From Acorus gramineus (Eukaryota; Streptophyta; Magnoliopsida; Acorales; Acoraceae), in the NCBI GenBank assembly GCA_030737835.1, contig JAUJYN010000052.1, positions 1-64,000 on the forward strand: DNA of 64,000 nucleotides, in the 5' to 3' direction. The position numbers and the translations under genes are program-made. Every line of letters begins with the position of its first letter. Position 1 is the first letter of the stretch. This document shows positions 9,977 through 20,007 of this stretch, piece by piece. The notes under the pieces were generated by a model that had not been told where the DNA came from, ran no database searches, and saw only the letters and a program-made list of their open reading frames with translations.

Positions 9977-10979
9977 ATGGCTACGGATAACACTAAGATC
10001 ATTGATGTCAAATTTGATGATAACAATTATGATGTCTGGTCTATTATTCTTGAGCTTCAGCTTGATTATCATCGTCTATTGGGTCATGTTACTGGCACCA
10101 ATCCAGCTCCTATACTTGAACAATCTCCACCGGGTTCTGATGAGACCACCATCAAGGCCAGCACTGAGGCGTATACTAAGGCATTGTTGACATGGAAGGA
10201 GGCCGATTCTCGGATGAAAGCCTATATTGCTTCTTCGGTTATTCAAAATATCCGTAAACATTTGAAGCCGTTCATTACAGCCAAGGAATATTGGGACTTT
10301 CTGAAGAATTTCTATACGCAGACCGATGGTGCTCAGAAATTCTATCTACATCAGGCCATTTCTACTTCTTATCATTAGGAGCTTTCTATTCGTGATTTTT
10401 ATTCTCTTTTTTCTGATTACTGGGATCAACTCGCACCTATGGATCCTTAGATGGAGGATATTTTTCTGATACGCTATCGTGAGTACCGTAATCGTCAACG
10501 ATTATACCAATTCTTGATGCATCTTCGTCTTGAGTTCGAGGCTATTCGTGCACATATTCTTCATCGCTCTCCCAAACCGTCTCTCGATACGGTTCTTTTT
10601 GAGTTGGTTGCTGAGGAGACGCGTCTTCGCACTATTGTCACTCCGCCAATCGTTGATCAAAGTTCTGTCAATGTTGCACATCGTCAAGACAATCGCCACA
10701 CTCGGGTAACTTGCTATTAATGCCATAAATTTGGACACGTGTAATCTGAATGTCGTAAGCATGCTCGTGATGGTGCTCCTCTTGTTTATGTACCTCGCAC
10801 TTCAGCTCCTGGAGCACTTCCTCCAGCACCTCGTCCACTAGATCCTGCAGCATCACGTGCACTAGCGCCTCGGACACAAGCACCTCGGGCACCATCTACA
10901 GTTCCTCCACGTCGTTCTCAGCCTCAACCTACAGCTGTTGTTGCATCTGATTTTCCTACTGATCCGCCAGCACATTCTT
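9977..10979 (+). pseudogene. copia gag polyprotein start, four premature stops, truncated
   Basis: From ATG 9977 the frame encodes a copia-type gag (UBN2/retrotran-gag class). It reads FDDNNYDVWSIILELQL near the N-terminus, then LTWKEADSRMKAYIASSV, then AKEYWDFLKNFY. The frame is kept throughout but broken by TAG at 10376-10378, TAG at 10448-10450, TAA at 10718-10720 and TAA at 10742-10744. The last two lie inside the CCHC zinc knuckle (C-Y-stop-C-H-K-F-G-H-V-stop-S-E-C, about 10712-10753). All four fit C-to-T changes in CAG or CAA codons. A Pro-rich linker follows, then the sequence is cut by the gypsy LTR at 10980. Gag would package element RNA; this copy cannot. Confidence 0.85.
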
Positions 10980-11049
10980 TGTCACGCCCCAGGGCGGCCG
11001 TCCCCGAGACGTGGCAATAATAAAATATCAGCTATCAATACCTGAGGTC

Positions 11050-11055
11050 AATACC
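11050..11055. repeat. Target-site duplication, left copy
   Basis: AATACC immediately before the solo LTR. It matches AATACC at 13653-13658 immediately after it. Confidence 0.75.
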
Positions 11056-13652
11056 TGTCACGCCCCAGGGCGGTTGTCCCGAGACGCGGCAATGGTATAT
11101 ATGATATCAGCTGTCTATACAGGAGATCAATAAAATACTCTATACAACATCGAAAATGACAACACAGACAGAAAGGTGGCTGACATAATATATACAAATA
11201 GCGGAAGCTAAAAGACTGAGTCTGTAATTCAAAAGACATATTACAGACCCGATACATAATCAACTGTCCTGTGAGAGCCAATATATACAACGACATCCAA
11301 ATATAATACAAACATGTGCCCAAGCACGGAATACAATACATACAATCAAAAGGGGATGCTGATGGCCTCTCACTCGCAGAACGTGACGCTGCTCCACTAC
11401 TGCTGATGTGCCTCGGGGAGCTCCTCCTTCAGATCCGACTCAGATATCACTGGAGAAAAATATATGCGAGGGGTGAGCCACACGCTCAGTGAATAGCACA
11501 ACCCATGCATCACAATTCATATCAACCTTATACAATTCATAGTCCCTAACACGGGAGCAGCAACAACATTCTAATGGGTCGTTTCATCGCCAACCCACCT
11601 CCCCCCTCACCCTCACCCTTTCCGGGGGGTGACATGGGCCTCTTGGGGCATACTAGACCGCTCTCCACCCTTGGTCCACCCGGTAGCCCTTTCCCACCCT
11701 CGTAGCCTCGACCTAGTCCACTCCAACTACCAGTACTGTCCGAACACATCGGAGGTACCGGACGGAAGCCCTCTGTCAGGTCAGCCATCGCCGGGGAGTA
11801 CCTACATCGGATCCAACCAATAAGGAGAAGACAGCCTACTCACACGGATACGATCCTCATGGATCCGTCGACACCGATGGTAACGCTAAAATAATGTCAT
11901 GAATTCACAAGAATTCCTCCAGGGCGCATAACTAAGATGCGGGGAGACATATATTATAACAACAAGGTTATAATATTCACAGGTCGGGGCAAAGTGTCTA
12001 GGCATGCATAGGCCTCTAACATGATGTAAGGGTGGATATCCCTAGCATACAAATCTAAGGTGGCATGGATACATCATAATAATCAATATAAGGTTGCATA
12101 TCCCTAGCATGCAAGTCTAGGCGGCATGGATACATCATAATATTCATGCAAGGCATAGTTTACATTTAATACTAGCTAATATGCAACTATGGTGCCCCAG
12201 GGGAGGGCAATGCACGCCTACGTGCATCGAACGCCTCCCTACTGGGTTGGATTGTCCCACTCACCGTAACCCGGGTCGCTACGTGACCGTCCGTCAAGAT
12301 CTGCAAGACAAGGCATTCAACATGGTGAGTATACTACACAAATACAAATGAAATACACTAGAAATACCCAACACTCGGACAAGCATGCATACGGCCCGCA
12401 CGCACGCGAGTTTGAGTTCCCCGACATCCTCCCGCACCCACGGGCAGCCATGCGCACGGCCACCCGCACGCGCACGCACGGGTGTGCACGCACGCACGCA
12501 CGCCCGCGCCCCGGGCGCACTGCCGCGCCCCAACCCGCGCGCCCAGACGCGCTGCTGCGCCCCTGCCCGCGCGCCCAGACATGCTGCCGCGCGCGCGCAC
12601 CGCGCGTCCAGCCTTGCGTCTACCCGCGCGTACTGCGCCCCTGCGCAGCACCCCGCGCGCACGCCCGCGCGCCCGCCAGCGCGCCCGTCTGCGCCCGCCA
12701 GTGCCTGCCTACACGCGCAGACTCGCGCGCACGCGCGCGGATGACCCCGCACGCGCGCCCGAGCCCTTCCCACCACCTCCCTCAGCCCTCCCACACCCCT
12801 AACACACATGCATACCATGCATACCCCATATGCACACCCTAACATGCATCTAAACAAGGAAATGGGAGGAGAAGGACTCACCCAAAGGAGGAAGAACAAA
12901 GGGATGAAACCGGGTGCCCTTCGCGCACCGAATCACCACCACCAAAGCCACCACCACCAAGCCTCTTTTCAGCCCAAGAATGGCTGAAAACAGAGGAGAA
13001 AGGGAGCTAAGAGAGGAGGTCTAACAAAGGGGAAAACAAATCCAAGACCATGGAAAGGTAGATCAAGTCCTCACCTAGCTTTTCTCCTTCAATGGCTTTC
13101 TTGTTCAAACACTTCTACTAGATCAAATGGGGGATTTAAAGAGAGGGGATGTGAGGGTTTGAGAGATTTGTGTGTGAGTGAGAGAGAGAAGAAGATGAAT
13201 AATGAAGGGGGACGCCCACTTGGGCTCACACACATACACACACACTCACACACACTTAGAAAAATTTAGGTTTTTGCTTTTGACTTTGGATCAACTCAAC
13301 CACACTAACAAACAAAACCAATTGACCAAGTCAAGGGTCAAACTTTACTTGGTCAAAGTCATCTTTGACTTGGTCAAGTCTCCCGATGACTTCTCGCTTG
13401 GTCAAAACCAGATACAATTCGGCACTACGAAATTCTGAAACGTTACCGGAATTCGATGAAATTTTCGTGAGTGGCTTGAAATGGAACCAGGACACATAAT
13501 GTGCAGTTAGATTTTCAATCGGAGTTCTCAAACTCATGATGATGGCTAAAAGTCCAAAATTTTAGCGGTTCCGATCAAAAAAAGAAAAAGTTGAAAAACT
13601 GCCAGAATGCTCCAATGGTGACCAGAAGGCTAAAAGTGACACATATATAACA
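11056..13652 (-). mobile_element. Family 1 solo LTR nested in a family 2 LTR, with target-site duplication
   Basis: A complete 2,597-bp LTR begins TGTCACGCCCCAGGG at 11056 and ends GTGACACATATATAACA at 13652 (minus orientation). It has no primer site, gag or pol, so it is a solo LTR left by recombination between the two LTRs of a full element. The flanks AATACC (11050-11055) and AATACC (13653-13658) match, which fits a target-site duplication of 5-6 bases. Internal landmarks in + coordinates are an acceptor near 11455, the minisatellite near 11600, the micro-exon at 12265-12300, the CpG block at 12380-12780 and the donor at 12881. Confidence 0.88.
12380..12780. repeat. CpG-dense GC block of the solo LTR
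   Basis: This low-complexity tract is made of CGCGC and GCACGC alternations. It lies between the donor at 12881 and the micro-exon at 12265-12300 when read in the LTR's sense (minus) direction. Long open frames on both strands (Arg, Ala, Cys-rich) are a result of base composition, not genes. The equivalent block occurs in every full LTR of this window. Confidence 0.8.
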
Positions 13653-13658
13653 AATACC
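13653..13658. repeat. Target-site duplication, right copy
   Basis: AATACC immediately after the solo LTR ending at 13652. The host LTR sequence resumes from here. Confidence 0.75.
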
Positions 13659-14139
13659 TGAGGTCAATAAAGACTCCAACAACAACACACAAGGTGGCAA
13701 AGCAAGGATAATGATAACTGACTGAAAAGCGAAGCATAATATATAAACAATGTCTGTAAATCAAAAATATTATTATAGACTCGAATACACAATCACTGTC
13801 CTGTGAGAGCCAAGTCTAGACCAAAGAAAATACAACCTGTGCCACATGCACGATTTACAATACATACAATGACTCTAGGACTGCTGACAGCCTCGCACTC
13901 GCCACCCGCCGGAAGAACGCTCCACGCCCATAAGACCACGCCACAGGAAAGCTCTAGCTCCATGCCCAACACTGCCCCTGAAAAGAAACAGTATGCGAAG
14001 GGTGAGCTACAAGCTCAGTGAGTGGCTGGAAACCAATCACCATACAACAGTTCAATACATAAACAATTCCCTTTCAAGGTAAACATGGGTGGAAACCCAT
14101 GGATAACAGGGTCACGCGGCAGCGCGACCAACCTCACCC

Positions 14140-14350
14140 TCACCCTCACTCCCGGAGGGAGACTCTTGGGACTTTTAGGGAGAGACCATACCGTTGGTCG
14201 AGGAGACCCGGGATTACTGGTCTACGCAACACTATTGGATCATCAACCTCACCCTCACCCTCACTCCCGGAGGGAGACTCTTGGGACTTTTGGGGAGAGA
14301 CCATACCGTTGGTCGAGGAGACCCGGGATTACTGGTCTATGCAACACTAC
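14140..14350. repeat. Tandem duplication of about 117 bp in the family 2 LTR minisatellite
   Basis: The unit CTCACCCTCACTCCCGGAG, continuing through CCGTTGGTCGAGGAGACCC to GGATCATC, is present twice in a row with few changes. It is the minus-orientation counterpart of the variable repeat at 35970-36141 and 41330-41415. Confidence 0.75.
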
Positions 14351-16640
14351 TGGATCATCTACATCGAGATAATTGCCCAATGATGTCTTTAAACATCGAT
14401 ACGAGACCGGACCCAACAACTATGGGAACGGACGAACAACGAATGGGTCACGAGGCGACGTGTCTTCACCTCATCCTCACCCTCACTCCCGGAGGGAGAC
14501 TCTTGAGACTTTTGGAAGAGACTTAGACTGCTCTACACCCTTGGTCCACCGGTAGCCCTTTCCCCGGGTAGCCTCTACCTGGTATACTCCCATGGTCAGT
14601 ACGTTCCCGAATGCATCGGTAGTACCTACAGATGGGAGCCCTCTGTCAGGACAGCTTTTCCCAACCCGAGAAGTTCCTACATCGGATCCGACGAAGGGGA
14701 GAACGATTCCACGCTCGCAATATCATTCGTTAGCCCTCTCCCGGGTAGCCTTTACCTGGTACACTCCCACGATCAGTACGCTCCCGAACACATCGGTGGT
14801 ACCTACGGATGGGAGTCCTCTGTCAGGACAGCTACAACCCGGGCCTCTTCAACACAGACGACATTGGGAGTAAACATTCCATGTTCGCAAAGCGAACCCA
14901 ATGGAAAAACACTACACTCGATAATCACATATCGATGATAGCAAACACTATTGTACTCCCACACGGTTGCGTCGCTCGGACACAGGGGGGTGTCACGCCC
15001 CAACTACCGGCTTAACAATCTGATAAGATAATGAATTCTCCTGAATTCCAAACAAGTGCATCGCTCGGATGCACGGGGCGATTACATCGCTAGCGCTCTA
15101 ACTAATAAGGTACAACCCGACAGCGGGTCATACCCACGCCTATCCCAGATAGGCCTAATTAGTTTTAACATGCGCATATATTTTATAGGAGAATTTAATC
15201 TTAGTTATGTGCATGAACCATATGCACAATCATCTAATAATTATAGGGACACTCCCTAACATGGATTACATCATAATAATTCATACAACATGCATACATG
15301 GTCATTAATCACATAAACATACAAAATATACTCTAACATCCGTTGGATATCGCCAACTTAAAAGAAAGGGGCAAGCGCGATCTCGCGCACTAACAGGTGC
15401 ATGCCAATATTCCAAACGAACCTGAGTCGAGTAGGAAATCGCATCTACTTACTCAGTTCGTTCAGAGGGAGAGGGCGGGGGAGATCATCATCTCATGAAG
15501 CTGGTCATAGCTTTGCCCCATTAGCATGGGCGCAACAACTACACCACGCCCTCGAGTCTTATCGCAAGGGAATATTAGGCAGGTGCCTGTTATTAACCCA
15601 GACTTAATCATGTTCGATTTCCAATTAATATGGTGGGAGTAGTATTACAATACTACCTAAGGCATGCCATATTCTATACATCCATACACATTTACAAAAT
15701 ACATGCCCATACTAGAGGGGCTCATGCAACACAATCATTCATACATGAATACAATACATGTATATAAGCCTAGCATGCAAGATATCTACATATTATAGCT
15801 TAAACATGGCCATACTACTTATCTACACAAGTAGTATAGCTAGGGGGGCCCATCGATGCGCGACGCGCGACTACGCGCGTCGAGCGCATCCCGAGGGGGG
15901 GGGGATTGGATCGAACCACTCACCTCAACCCGGGACCTCGCGCATCCCATCCGACGAGATCTGCAAGGTAAGGGCATCAAATTTGGTGAGTAACATCACA
16001 ATATACATGAAATCTACTAGAAATGCCAAAAACTCGGACAAGCATGCATACGGGATCACACGCATGCGAGTACGCACGTACGCACGCAAGTCCGAGTGCC
16101 CCGACACCTACCTGAACTCTCGGGCAGCCACACGCATGCCCCCCCGCACGCGTACGCACGCATACGCACGCACCCTCGCACCCTTGGCGCACTGCCGCGC
16201 ACTCGCGCGCACTGTGCGCCCGCCTAGCACCCCGCGCCCACGTTCGCGCCTTTGCGCGTACGCGCGCACGCCCTCCAGCGGCCCGACTCTGCGCGCGCAG
16301 ATGAGCGCACGCGCGCGGACGACCCCGTGCGCGCGCCCAAACCTTCCTCCCACCCCCTCCTCAGCCCTCACTCACTGTTATATATGTGTCACTTTTAACC
16401 TGCTGGTAACCGTTGGAGCGTTCTGGCAGTTTTTTGATTTTTTCGGTTTTCGATCGGAACCGCTAATTTTTGGACTGTTAGCTATCGTCCTGAGTTAGAG
16501 GACTCCGATTGGAAATCTAACTGCATATTTGGTGTCCTGGTACCATTTTAGGCCTCTCACGAAAATTTCATCGAATTCCGGTAACGTTTCTGAAATTTCA
16601 CAGTTCCGGGGCGTATCTGGGTATTTTAAGTGACTCGCTA

Positions 16641-16647
16641 TATAAAT
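16641..16647 (+). promoter_or_regulatory. Candidate LTR TATA box
   Basis: TATAAAT occurs in the context CGCTATATAAATGAAATC, about 265 bases into the LTR. The same sequence is at 22972-22980 in the 3' LTR. A CT-rich leader and the first splice-donor-like site follow downstream. No transcription start is visible from sequence alone. Confidence 0.6.
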
Positions 16648-17099
16648 GAAATCTAAAATCAGATTGTCACTATTCATCATCCCTACCAAAACCCTTTTCT
16701 CTCTCCCCTCTCTCTTTTTCTCCCATTTGAAGCCCTTAGACCCCTCAAACCCAAAAACCTAAAGCATAGGAAATGTAGATCGGGTCCCCGGTGCTTTTAA
16801 ATCCCAATTCCGGCGAGTTTTGCCCCTCCATCCCCCCTCTCTTCTTCCCTGATTTGGACCATTTCGGAGGTGGGAGTAGATCCGGGCGTTGGAAGCCTTT
16901 TGGGAGAGGTTTCGGTGCGCGGAGAGCAACCGAACATCTCTTCCTCCCCTTGGTAAGCCCTCTTTCTTCTCTTTTTATGCTTAGATGTATGTTAGGAGGG
17001 TGGAAAAGAGGTTGGGTGGTGGTCGGCGGCGGTGGGTGGCCGTCGGAGGGCTGTGGGGTGGTGGTCGGAGGCCATTGGTCGCCGGAGGTGGGTGGTAGA

Positions 17100-18060
17100 G
17101 GAGCTCGGGCATGTGGGCTGGTAGTCCCAGGCAGCAGGCAGCACAGGCAAGCGCAGCTGGCGAGCAGTGGCAGGGCGCGCGCGCGCGTGCATGCGGACGT
17201 GCGCGCGGGTGTGCGCTTGGGTTGGCGCTGGGCGTGCTGGGTGCTGGGCGTGCTGGGCGCGCTGGGTAGGACTAGCTCGGGTAGGCTAGGAGCAGGTGCA
17301 CCAGTTCACTGGGCGCGCGAGCGCGTGCACGCGGGTGCGCGCGCGGGCGTGCGCTCGGGGGGTGCAGGGGGAGGTGTGCGGAGCAGGATGGCTGCGGGCT
17401 GTGCGAGCAGGGCGGGCCGGCTGGGCAGGCCATGCTCGGGCAGCTAGCAGGGAGCGCTCAGGCATCAGGCGGGCAGTGCCAGGCGTGCAGGCGAGCGGTG
17501 CTCGGGCCACTCGGCGATGCGCGCAGGCAGGCAGCGCGGGCAGGCTGGTAGGCGCACTGGGCGCGTGCTGCCAGGCGCGCTGGGCGCGTGCTGCGCGGGC
17601 GTGCGCGTGGACGCTGGGTGAGGGTCCCGGGTGCTGGGCGCTGAGCGCTGGGAGCTGGTCGCGGGTGCTGAGCGCTGCGCGCGGGGCGCTGGGCAGAGGC
17701 AGGCGTGCGCGCGGGTAGAGGCTAGTGGTGCGCGCGGAGTGCGCGCGGAGCGGAGCTAGTGGTGCGCGCGGAGTGCGCGGGGAGCGGAGCTGGTGGTGCA
17801 CGCGGGGCGAGGCGCTGGGCGCGCGGGGCGTGCGGTGTGCTCGCGGGTCAGCGCGGGGCGTGCGGGGTGCGCGCGGGCTGCTGCGACGGGGCGCAGTGGG
17901 CGCGCGGCGCACCGGGTGGCTCGGCTGCGGGTCCAGGCGTGCGGGCAGGGGCCCGGCGGTGCGCCTAGGGGCGCGGGCTGAGGCGCTGCAGCGCGTCCGG
18001 GGGGCGGATGGCCGTGCGGGTGGTTGCCGTGGGTTCGGGAGTGTGTCGGGGTGCCCGGGC
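17100..18060. repeat. CpG-dense block of the element A 5' LTR
   Basis: A tract of about 960 bases built from GCGCGC, GGGCGC and GTGCGCGCG units with many internal duplications. It falls between the donor at 16953 and the acceptor at 18177, the first putative LTR intron. The frames it holds are compositional. Confidence 0.8.
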
Positions 18061-18177
18061 TAGCGTGCGTACGGATCGTATGTACGTTTGCCCGAGTGTT
18101 GGGTATTGTTTTGTGTAGTTTGGTATATTTTGTGGTATTTGTGGGTTTTACTCACTGTATAAATGTCTGTCTTGCAG

Positions 18178-18213
18178 ATCTTGACGGGCGGTCGCGCGAC
18201 GACCTGATCTCTG
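18178..18213 (+). other. Conserved 36-nt micro-exon-like segment in LTR
   Basis: The segment lies between CTTGCAG and GTGAGTGG. Equivalent segments with the same flanking splice signals are at 25005-25040, 31434-31472 and 39917-39955 on the + strand. On the - strand they are at 12265-12300, 15924-15960, 27150-27185, 34234-34269, 46163-46198, 50009-50044, 57664-57699 and 63045-63080. Lengths are 36 nt in family 1 and 37-39 nt in family 2. Only the 50009-50044 copy has lost the donor GT. Transcription and splicing are inferred, not shown. Confidence 0.6.
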
Positions 18214-19189
18214 GTGAGTGGGACAATCCAACCCAGTAGAGAGGCGTTATACGCATTTGGGCGTATACCGACCTCTCCTGGGGCACCATGGATTTATATT
18301 AACCTGTTGTAAAGTGTATTTCATGCGAGCATGATTTAAATGTAGAATGCATGCTACCGTAGACTTTGCATGTTAGGGACTTGCACCCTTAGGATATGTG
18401 TATGAGCCATGCATCATGTCCCCCTGTTTTCATGCTAGGAAGCCTTGGCCTATGCATGTGTCCTACTAGTTTATTTATTAAATTAAATGCTAGTGTATGA
18501 TAAACTGCATGCTTAGATGATATTATAGGGAGGAGCCTTGCGAGGTCAACACTGAGACCCGGGTTAGGGTACTCCGTGTTCCTTGTTTGGTTGTCGGGGT
18601 GTCCTGTATCGGGAACTCACGCTGCCCTCCCAAGGTTTCTTGTCCCAATAATATTATAAGAAATGTTATACCAAATTATATGTTAATTAGCATATTTAGT
18701 GAATATTATAGGGGAGGGGCCTCGCGAGGACAGCGGTGAGACCCGGGCTAGGGTACTCCGTGTTCCTTGTTTGGTTGTCGGGGTGTCCTATATCGGGAAC
18801 TCACGCTGCCCTCCCAAGTTTCTTTCCCCCAATGATATTCCACCCTTGCTAATTATTGTGTATGTTCCCCGCATATTGGTTATGCGCCTTGGAGGAATTC
18901 TGAGGAATTCAGGACATTAGAAGTGTAGAGATGCGTTGTCGGCGGATCCGAGTGGATCATATGCGTATGGATAGGCTGTTCTGTCCCCTTCGTTGGATCC
19001 GGTAGAGGCTGCCCCAGCGTTAGAAAGGCCGTCCCTTCTAAGGGCTCCCATCAGTAGGCGCCTCCCGATATTTGTGACGGACTGTGCTGAAGTTGTGGGG
19101 GTGATAGCCCAGCGGCCTACGGAGTGGAGGAGAGACTATCGGTGGACCAAGGGTGACCAACAGCCTAGTCAGCCCCAAAATCCTATGTC

Positions 19190-19340
19190 ACCTGTGGAAG
19201 GGTGAGGGTGAGGGTGTAGTGGGTTGGCGATGAGCGACCCATTGGTGTTGTGATTGGATGATTATCAGTCCCAAAATCCTATGTCACCCATTGAAGGGTG
19301 AGGGTGAGGGTGTAGTGGGTTGGCGATTGAGCGACCCACT
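19190..19340 (+). repeat. G-rich minisatellite, two units
   Basis: Each unit contains CCCAAAATCCTATGTCACC, then a GGGTGAGGGTGAGGGTG run, then GTGGGTTGGCGAT. Four closely spaced GGG runs give a G-quadruplex-type pattern on this strand. Copy number differs between LTRs: three at 25800-26060, two at 32220-32430 and about five at 61850-62270. Confidence 0.8.
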
Positions 19341-19895
19341 GGTTTGAGTATTTGTTACCATTTTGTGGTTGTTAATAAGAGATTGTGGATTATTAAGATC
19401 TGAATTGTGGTCAATATTGTCTGTGATGCATGGGTTGTGCCGTTCACTGAGCGTGTGGCTCACCCCTCGCATATGTTTTTCCCCAGTTGCCACTGAGCCT
19501 GAGCTGGAGCCGGAGCAGCAGTTGGAGCTTTCCGAGGGATTCCTTCAGTAGCGGAGCAGCGCTACGTTCCGCGAGTGCCAGAGGCTATCAGCATCCCTTC
19601 TTGACTGTATGTATTTTATTTCCGTGCTTGGCACGCGTTTGTATATATTCAGTTGTATTTGTGTATATTGGCTCTCACAGGACAGATGATTGAGTATCGA
19701 GTCTGTAGTATGTTTATTTACAGATTCAGTCTTTTGCTTCCGCATTTGGTGTATATATCATGTCAGCCTCTTTGTTGTCTGTGTGTCATTCTGGTTGTTT
19801 GTGTATGATATATTATTGACCCCATGTGTAGATTCTGATATTATATATACACTTGCCGCGTCCCGGGGACGGCCGCCCTGGGGCGTGACAAAAGT

Positions 19896-19907
19896 TGGTA
19901 TCAGAGC
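19896..19907 (+). promoter_or_regulatory. Element A primer-binding site
   Basis: TGGTATCAGAGC lies five bases after the LTR end GTGACA. It is the Met-tRNA type, shared with elements B and D. Confidence 0.92.
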
Positions 19908-20007
19908 CTGGTCCTGTCAGAGCCAATGGTCTTCCTTTCGTAGATGAGTCCTAGGATTTCTATATGAGTATTCTGATCCTAGTGTCTGGTTTTCTTAGGG
20001 TGCTGAT

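Larger units (their letters stand above)
9004..10979 (+). mobile_element. Ty1/copia retrotransposon, 5' part only
   Basis: A short LTR, a Met-tRNA primer-binding site, a long GC-rich leader and a copia-type gag follow in order. The element is cut at 10979 by a Ty3/gypsy LTR starting TGTCACGCCCC at 10980. No copia protease, integrase, reverse transcriptase or 3' LTR was found in the window, so the rest is deleted or lies elsewhere. The leader at about 9180-9800 is rich in C and G and contrasts sharply with the AT-rich DNA on its left. Confidence 0.8.
10980..16375 (-). repeat. Family 2 gypsy LTR, split by a nested solo LTR and truncated at 16375
   Basis: The LTR (minus orientation) starts TGTCACGCCCCAGGGCGG at 10980, is interrupted at 11056, resumes at 13653 and continues to 16375, where element A begins. 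Blocks shared with the family 2 LTRs at 29934 and 38507 appear in reverse: the 5' splice-like block near 13978, the G-rich minisatellite (about 14120-14500), the micro-exon (15924-15960) and the CpG-dense block (about 16040-16360). The distal end of the LTR is missing. A second TGTCACGCCCC at about 14991 lies inside it, next to CAACTACCGG. I read that as internal LTR sequence, although a further nested fragment is possible. Confidence 0.75.
16376..19890 (+). repeat. Element A 5' LTR (3,515 bp)
   Basis: It begins TGTTATATATGTGTCAC and ends CTGGGGCGTGACA. Landmarks are a TATA box (16641-16647), a CT-rich leader (16690-16740), a donor-like TTG/GTAAGC at 16953, the CpG-dense block (about 17100-18060), and an acceptor CTTGCAG ending at 18177. 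These are followed by a 36-nt micro-exon (18178-18213) with donor GTGAGTGG, a tandem duplication of a 175-bp unit (18525-18660 and 18700-18835), the G-rich minisatellite (19190-19340) and an acceptor CCCCAG ending at 19486. At over 3.5 kb it is long even for Tekay/Del chromoviruses. The matching 3' LTR differs mainly by indels in the two variable tracts. Confidence 0.9.

Noticed and set aside
12294-12899. Long Arg/Ala/Cys-rich open frames in the GC blocks, on both strands (also 27244-27807, 30815-31349, 34285-35119, 46298-47090, 50129-50660, 63206-63956)
   Set aside because: They overlap each other in several frames on both strands, consist of low-complexity CGC/GCG words, have no domain, and change frame and length between LTR copies. 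They are products of base composition.
14991-15020. A separate LTR start at TGTCACGCCCCAACTACCGG
   Set aside because: Only the first 11 bases match the LTR end; the following sequence fits the internal order of the surrounding family 2 LTR. A tiny nested fragment cannot be excluded, but there is no matching second end.
19190-19340. Telomere-like GGGTGAGGGTGA repeat
   Set aside because: The plant telomere unit is TTTAGGG. Here the hexamer-like run is short and embedded in an 80-110 bp minisatellite unit inside LTRs.
19896-19907. tRNA gene fragment
   Set aside because: Only the 12 bases complementary to the tRNA 3' end are present, next to the LTR end. It is a primer-binding site.
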